A stretch of 17,384 nucleotides of DNA from JAFARZ01 sp035651595 (GTDB taxonomy: Bacteria > Actinomycetota > Actinomycetes > Streptosporangiales > Streptosporangiaceae), in assembly GCA_035651595.1 (NCBI GenBank), contig DASRFJ010000142.1, forward strand, positions 1 to 17,384, given 5' to 3'. Positions 14,612 through 17,384 of the stretch are shown here, piece by piece. The first letter of the stretch is position 1; each line of letters opens with the position of its first letter. Below the pieces are notes generated by a model, which searched no databases, had not been told where the DNA came from, and saw nothing but the letters and a program-made list of their open reading frames with translations. The position numbers and the translations under genes are program-made.

Positions 14612-15151
14612 ATGCGCATCGACCCGACGACCGAGAGATGGACACGCGACATCCTCGGGCATGCCATCCGCGGCGAGCTGGCTGAGCTGGACCGCCTGGT
14701 CAACGCGATCGGCGACGACCGCTACGTCGAGTGCACCGCGCTTTCCGTCGCGATTGCCGCTTATGTCGCCATCGACGCCGCCGGCATGCGCTGGCCCAGC
14801 GAGGCCTCGCTGCACGAGATGGCGCGTCACGCGGCGGCGTCCACGACCGAGTTCGAGCTGAGCAAGACCAGCGTGTTCGACTTCCTGAGCCGCGTGGTCT
14901 TCGGTGCGGACATGCTCGACCAGGTGTTTCCCGACCTCGCCACGGCGGCCACGCTGCCCGTGCTGGTGGCCGCCCGGATCCTCGCTTCATTCCGGCCGCA
15001 CCACGAGCGCGACCAGACCTGGTGGGACTATCTCGACATCATCGAGGAGGCGCTGGAGGCCGCGGCGTCGCTCGACCCGTCGGTGCTTCCCGCGCTGATG
15101 TGGCAATCGCGTCGATCGATCAAGGCGTTACCGCGGGGACCGCGGCGATGA
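14612..15151 (+). CDS. Hypothetical protein, helical, function unknown
   Basis: The protein has 179 residues, with ATG at 14612 and a strong GGGAGGG ribosome site 6-12 nt upstream. The composition predicts mainly alpha helix (LGHAIRGELAELDRLVNAIG; DQTWWDYLDIIEEALEAAAS), with acidic and alanine-rich segments and a basic C-terminus (KALPRGPRR). No signal peptide, clear membrane helix or catalytic motif is seen. I do not recognise the family. It is divergent from the transketolase pair. Its last 32 nt overlap the end of the alpha/beta hydrolase gene on the opposite strand. Confidence 0.75.
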   Translation: MRIDPTTERWTRDILGHAIRGELAELDRLVNAIGDDRYVECTALSVAIAAYVAIDAAGMRWPSEASLHEMARHAAASTTEFELSKTSVFDFLSRVVFGADMLDQVFPDLATAATLPVLVAARILASFRPHHERDQTWWDYLDIIEEALEAAASLDPSVLPALMWQSRRSIKALPRGPRR

Positions 15152-16004
15152 AGCCGACCGCCTGGGCCACCACGGACGGGTCGGCAAGAATGCGCAGGTG
15201 ACCCAAGCCCTGGGTGCGTTCCAGGCGGGCGCCGGGCCACGCCGCGGTGACCAGCACGCCGCTGTCGAACGGCACCGTCCGGTCGCCGGTGTCGTGGATG
15301 ACCAAGGCCGGCGGCAGCTCCTCGCACTCCGCCGCGCGCGCGACAATGTCCAGCCGGGCCATCGGTATCCGGGAGATCCGCTCGATGCGCCGGGGCATCT
15401 CGGCCCGCACGCGCGGCCCGATCCCGAGCCACTTCGCGAAGATGTCCAGGGCCGGCAGCGGGCTGGACATCGGCGCGATCAGCACCAGGCGCCCGCTGGG
15501 GAACCCGTCGAGCGTCGCGACCGCGGCGGCGGAGGCACCCAGCGAATGCGCGATCACCCCGTGCGGCGGCCCGAAGCGCCGGACCGCCGCCTCCAGCGCC
15601 GCGATGAAGTCCGGCATCAGGCCGCGTCCCCTGCCGTACCGCCCGGGCCCGGACTCGCCATGCCCGAGCGCGTCGACGGCCACGACCCGGAACCCGGACG
15701 CGACCAGCGGTTGCACGAACGCGCCGAACTGGCCGCGGTGCCCGCCCCAGCCATGCAGCAAGTACACCACCGGGCCCTCGCCCCAGGCCGACGCGACGAA
15801 TCGATTCCCGCCGTCGGTCAGCACCGTTTTCGGCTCCCCGAGAGCCACCTTGGCCGCGGGCGGGATCGTCATCCACATGCGGACCGCGAGCCGGGCACCG
15901 AGCCGAGGTGCCTCCCGTTCCGCCGCCGCCAGCGCGACACCGCGCAGCCACGCGAAGCCGGTGGTGCTGCCAGTACGAACGATCGTGCTTTTTTGCTCCG
16001 ACAC
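15120..16004 (-). CDS. Alpha/beta hydrolase
   Basis: The protein has 294 residues. The fold signature is clear: oxyanion loop HGWGGHRGQF at 84-93, DALGHGESG at 111-119, nucleophile S154 in IAHSLGAS, acid D241 in HDTGDRTVPF and base H269 in QGLGHLRI. The N-terminal 60 residues (FAWLRGVALAAAEREAPRLG; PPAAKVALG) form an extra amphipathic stretch typical of a group of actinobacterial hydrolases of unknown substrate. The GTG start at 16004 has GGAGG 5 nt upstream. It lies 27 nt downstream of the TetR stop on the same strand, so TetR and hydrolase are probably one transcript. A copy of the TetR operator-like sequence lies in codons 6-11. Confidence 0.87.
   Translation of the reverse strand: MSEQKSTIVRTGSTTGFAWLRGVALAAAEREAPRLGARLAVRMWMTIPPAAKVALGEPKTVLTDGGNRFVASAWGEGPVVYLLHGWGGHRGQFGAFVQPLVASGFRVVAVDALGHGESGPGRYGRGRGLMPDFIAALEAAVRRFGPPHGVIAHSLGASAAAVATLDGFPSGRLVLIAPMSSPLPALDIFAKWLGIGPRVRAEMPRRIERISRIPMARLDIVARAAECEELPPALVIHDTGDRTVPFDSGVLVTAAWPGARLERTQGLGHLRILADPSVVAQAVGFIAAVPAVTP
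15974..15989 (-). promoter_or_regulatory. Second copy of a 16-bp operator-like sequence, inside the hydrolase 5' end
   Basis: On the minus strand this reads AGCACGATCGTTCGTA, identical to the plus strand at 16638-16653. It contains the palindrome ACGATCGT and sits 15-30 nt inside the hydrolase coding region. It could let the upstream TetR protein block hydrolase expression separately from its own gene. A chance match is possible. Confidence 0.4.
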
Positions 16005-16031
16005 TGTTCCTCCGTTGTGATCGTGGTGTAG

Positions 16032-16625
16032 CTAAGCCTTGACCCCGGCGATCAGCCGCTCGAAGGCGGACCGTGCCCTGGCCTCCGCGTCCGCCTCGCC
16101 GAGCAGCCGGTACGAGTGGAAGCACCCCAGCATGATGCCGCCCAGGTCGTGCTCGAACTGCACGGCGTCCGCGTCCGCGCGGAAGTCGCCCTCGCTGATC
16201 CCGGTGCGGAAGATCTGCTGCACCGCCTCGGCGAAGTCGGTGTGATCGCGCACCACCTGGTCGCGCACCACGCCGGGCTGGTCGTCGTACTCCATGCCGG
16301 CGGACGGGAACAGGCAGGGCGCACCGGGGTCGCCGATGACGGCCACCCAGTGCTCGAACAGCGCGCGCACCCTCGCCTCGCCGCGCGGCGCGCGCAGCGC
16401 GGGCCGCACCACCCGGTCGGTGAACTCGTCGCGCGCCCGGGCCAGCACCTGAAGCTGCAGCGTCTCCTTGGACCCGAAGTGCGCGAACAGCCCGCTCTTG
16501 GACATCCCCGTCGCGGTCGCGAGCATGCCGATCGTGAGGCCGGACAGCCCGATCCGCCCGGCGATCACCACGGCGGTGTCGAGCACGGTGTCCCGCGTCG
16601 CCGCGCCCTTGGCCAGCTCGCTCAC
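16032..16625 (-). CDS. TetR family transcriptional regulator
   Basis: The protein has 197 residues. The HTH is textbook: RDTVLDTAVVIAGRIGLSGL, TIGMLATATGMSKSGLFAHF (31-50) and GSKETLQLQVL. The C-terminal domain has the LFPSAGMEYDDQPG and GIMLGCFHSYRLL segments of a common actinobacterial TetR type. The GTG at 16625 gives normal length; the frame upstream (to 16829) is antisense to cobD. The leader is very short. It is divergent from cobD, with only about 40-56 bp between them and an operator-like site in the gap. It is followed by the alpha/beta hydrolase on the same strand, its most likely target. Confidence 0.88.
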   Translation of the reverse strand: MSELAKGAATRDTVLDTAVVIAGRIGLSGLTIGMLATATGMSKSGLFAHFGSKETLQLQVLARARDEFTDRVVRPALRAPRGEARVRALFEHWVAVIGDPGAPCLFPSAGMEYDDQPGVVRDQVVRDHTDFAEAVQQIFRTGISEGDFRADADAVQFEHDLGGIMLGCFHSYRLLGEADAEARARSAFERLIAGVKA

Positions 16626-16637
16626 GCTTCCATTGGT

Positions 16638-16653
16638 AGCACGATCGTTCGTA
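16638..16653 (+). promoter_or_regulatory. Operator-like site in the tetR/cobD divergent gap
   Basis: AGCACGATCGTTCGTA contains the perfect palindrome ACGATCGT and an imperfect ACGAACGATCGT dyad of the kind bound by TetR proteins. It lies 13 nt upstream of the TetR start codon, between the two divergent genes. An exact inverted copy is at 15974-15989, and a partial match (TACGAACGAT) is at 17240-17249 inside cobD. Confidence 0.55.
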
Positions 16654-16681
16654 TCGATGCAACATGATAATGTCCAGCACC

Positions 16682-17384
16682 ATGACCCAGCTGCCGCGCG
16701 CTCTCGGCCTGGCCGCGGGCGTGGCGCTGGACGCGCTGTTCGGCGACCCGTGTCGCGGCCATCCGGTCGCCGCGTTCGGCCGAGGCGCCGCCGGGCTCGA
16801 ACAGCGCGACTACGCGGACGGCCGGGCACGCGGCGTGGCCCATGTTGCCGTCTGCGTCGGTGCCGTCGCCGCCCCCGCCGCGCTGCTCCAGCGCCGCCTG
16901 CGCGGCCGCCCGCTGCTGGAGTTCACCGCGGTCGCGACCGCGGCCTGGGCGGTCACCGGTGCCCGTTCGCTACGTCATATATCCGAACGAGCCGTGGTAG
17001 CACTGGCCGCAAACGATCTTCCGGCAGCACGCGAGGTGCTGCCGAGCCTGTGCGGCCGGGATCCTGCGGAGCTGGGGAGCAAGGAGATCGCCCGTGCGGT
17101 GATCGAGTCCGTCGCCGAGAACACCTCGGACGCGGTGGTCGCGCCGCTGCTGTGGGGCGCCGCGGCCGGACTGCCCGGCCTGGTCGCGTACCGCGCGATC
17201 AACACCCTCGACGCGATGATCGGCCACCATTCGCCCAGGTACGAACGATTCGGCTGGGCCGCCGCCCGCCTCGACGACGTCGCGAACTGGATCCCGTCCC
17301 GCGTCACCGCGCTACTGGCAGTAGCCAGCGCCCCCACCCTCGCCCGCACCACTGCCCCCGCCCGCACCTCCACCCGCACCACTG
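16682..17384 (+). CDS. cobD: Adenosylcobinamide-phosphate synthase CobD/CbiB (C-terminus cut by window edge)
   Basis: About 234 residues of a membrane protein that joins aminopropanol (or its phosphate) to adenosylcobyric acid in cobalamin synthesis. Family marks are ALDALFGDPCRGHPVAAFGR near the N-terminus, a hydrophobic segment (VAVCVGAVAAPAALL), SLRHISERAVVALAANDLPA, and the diagnostic AVIESVAENTSDAVVAPLLW then GLPGLVAYRAINTLDAMIGH. ATG at 16682 is chosen; in-frame ATGs at 16664 and 16670 are alternatives and the ribosome site is weak. Near the cut end, where relatives continue with a membrane helix and a short loop, the sequence turns into a Thr/Arg/Pro/Ala-rich run. It is divergent from a TetR gene. 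CbiB is the enterobacterial name. Confidence 0.9.
   Translation, partial: MTQLPRALGLAAGVALDALFGDPCRGHPVAAFGRGAAGLEQRDYADGRARGVAHVAVCVGAVAAPAALLQRRLRGRPLLEFTAVATAAWAVTGARSLRHISERAVVALAANDLPAAREVLPSLCGRDPAELGSKEIARAVIESVAENTSDAVVAPLLWGAAAGLPGLVAYRAINTLDAMIGHHSPRYERFGWAAARLDDVANWIPSRVTALLAVASAPTLARTTAPARTSTRTT

Noticed and set aside
16626..16829. Upstream extension of the right-hand TetR gene
   Set aside because: It is antisense to the conserved CobD N-terminus and would cover the divergent promoter.
1..17384. CRISPR arrays, IS transposases, phage genes, restriction or toxin-antitoxin systems
   Set aside because: I looked on both strands and saw no regularly spaced repeats or protein motifs that support any of these.

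Overview
The window is high-GC DNA (roughly 70% by eye) with GTG and TTG starts, many TetR/ArsR/AraC regulators, an F420-type LLM remnant and a split transketolase. This points to an actinomycete chromosome, probably an accessory region of a soil genus; I cannot name the genus. Both window edges cut a gene.

Left flank (1-6668): a TetX-like FAD monooxygenase (minus, cut by the window start) is divergent from a TetR regulator across a short gap holding a perfect 14-bp palindrome. Next comes a minus-strand run read leftwards: an ArsR/DUF5937 regulator broken by a one-base frameshift, an HSL-family esterase, and a SerA-type phosphoglycerate dehydrogenase. On the plus strand follow a TetR-like protein with a poor helix-turn-helix and a small secreted four-cysteine protein.

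Middle (6768-12586): a 37-bp direct repeat (36/37 identical) marks both ends of a 5.8-kb segment. The right copy includes the last 13 nt of a tRNA-Arg(UCU) gene. This is the layout left by site-specific integration at a tRNA 3' end, but I see no integrase. The cargo is a compact minus-strand redox set: AraC regulator, bicovalent-FAD oxidoreductase, RibD/DHFR-like reductase, SDR epimerase-like protein and PPOX flavin/F420 protein. Beside it is an apparent deletion scar where the C-terminal halves of a TetR gene and an LLM oxidoreductase gene meet head to head. A short uncertain reading frame lies at the right end.

Right flank (12648-17384): a two-subunit transketolase (minus) is divergent from a hypothetical helical protein. 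That protein's gene overlaps convergently with an alpha/beta hydrolase. The hydrolase is co-directional with an upstream TetR gene, which is divergent from cobD/cbiB (cobalamin biosynthesis, cut by the window end). A 16-bp operator-like sequence occurs in the tetR/cobD gap and again, inverted, at the start of the hydrolase gene.

The most notable result is the integrase-less, tRNA-Arg-bounded island with its AraC-headed flavin/NAD(P) redox operon. No complete novel defence system or CRISPR array is visible.
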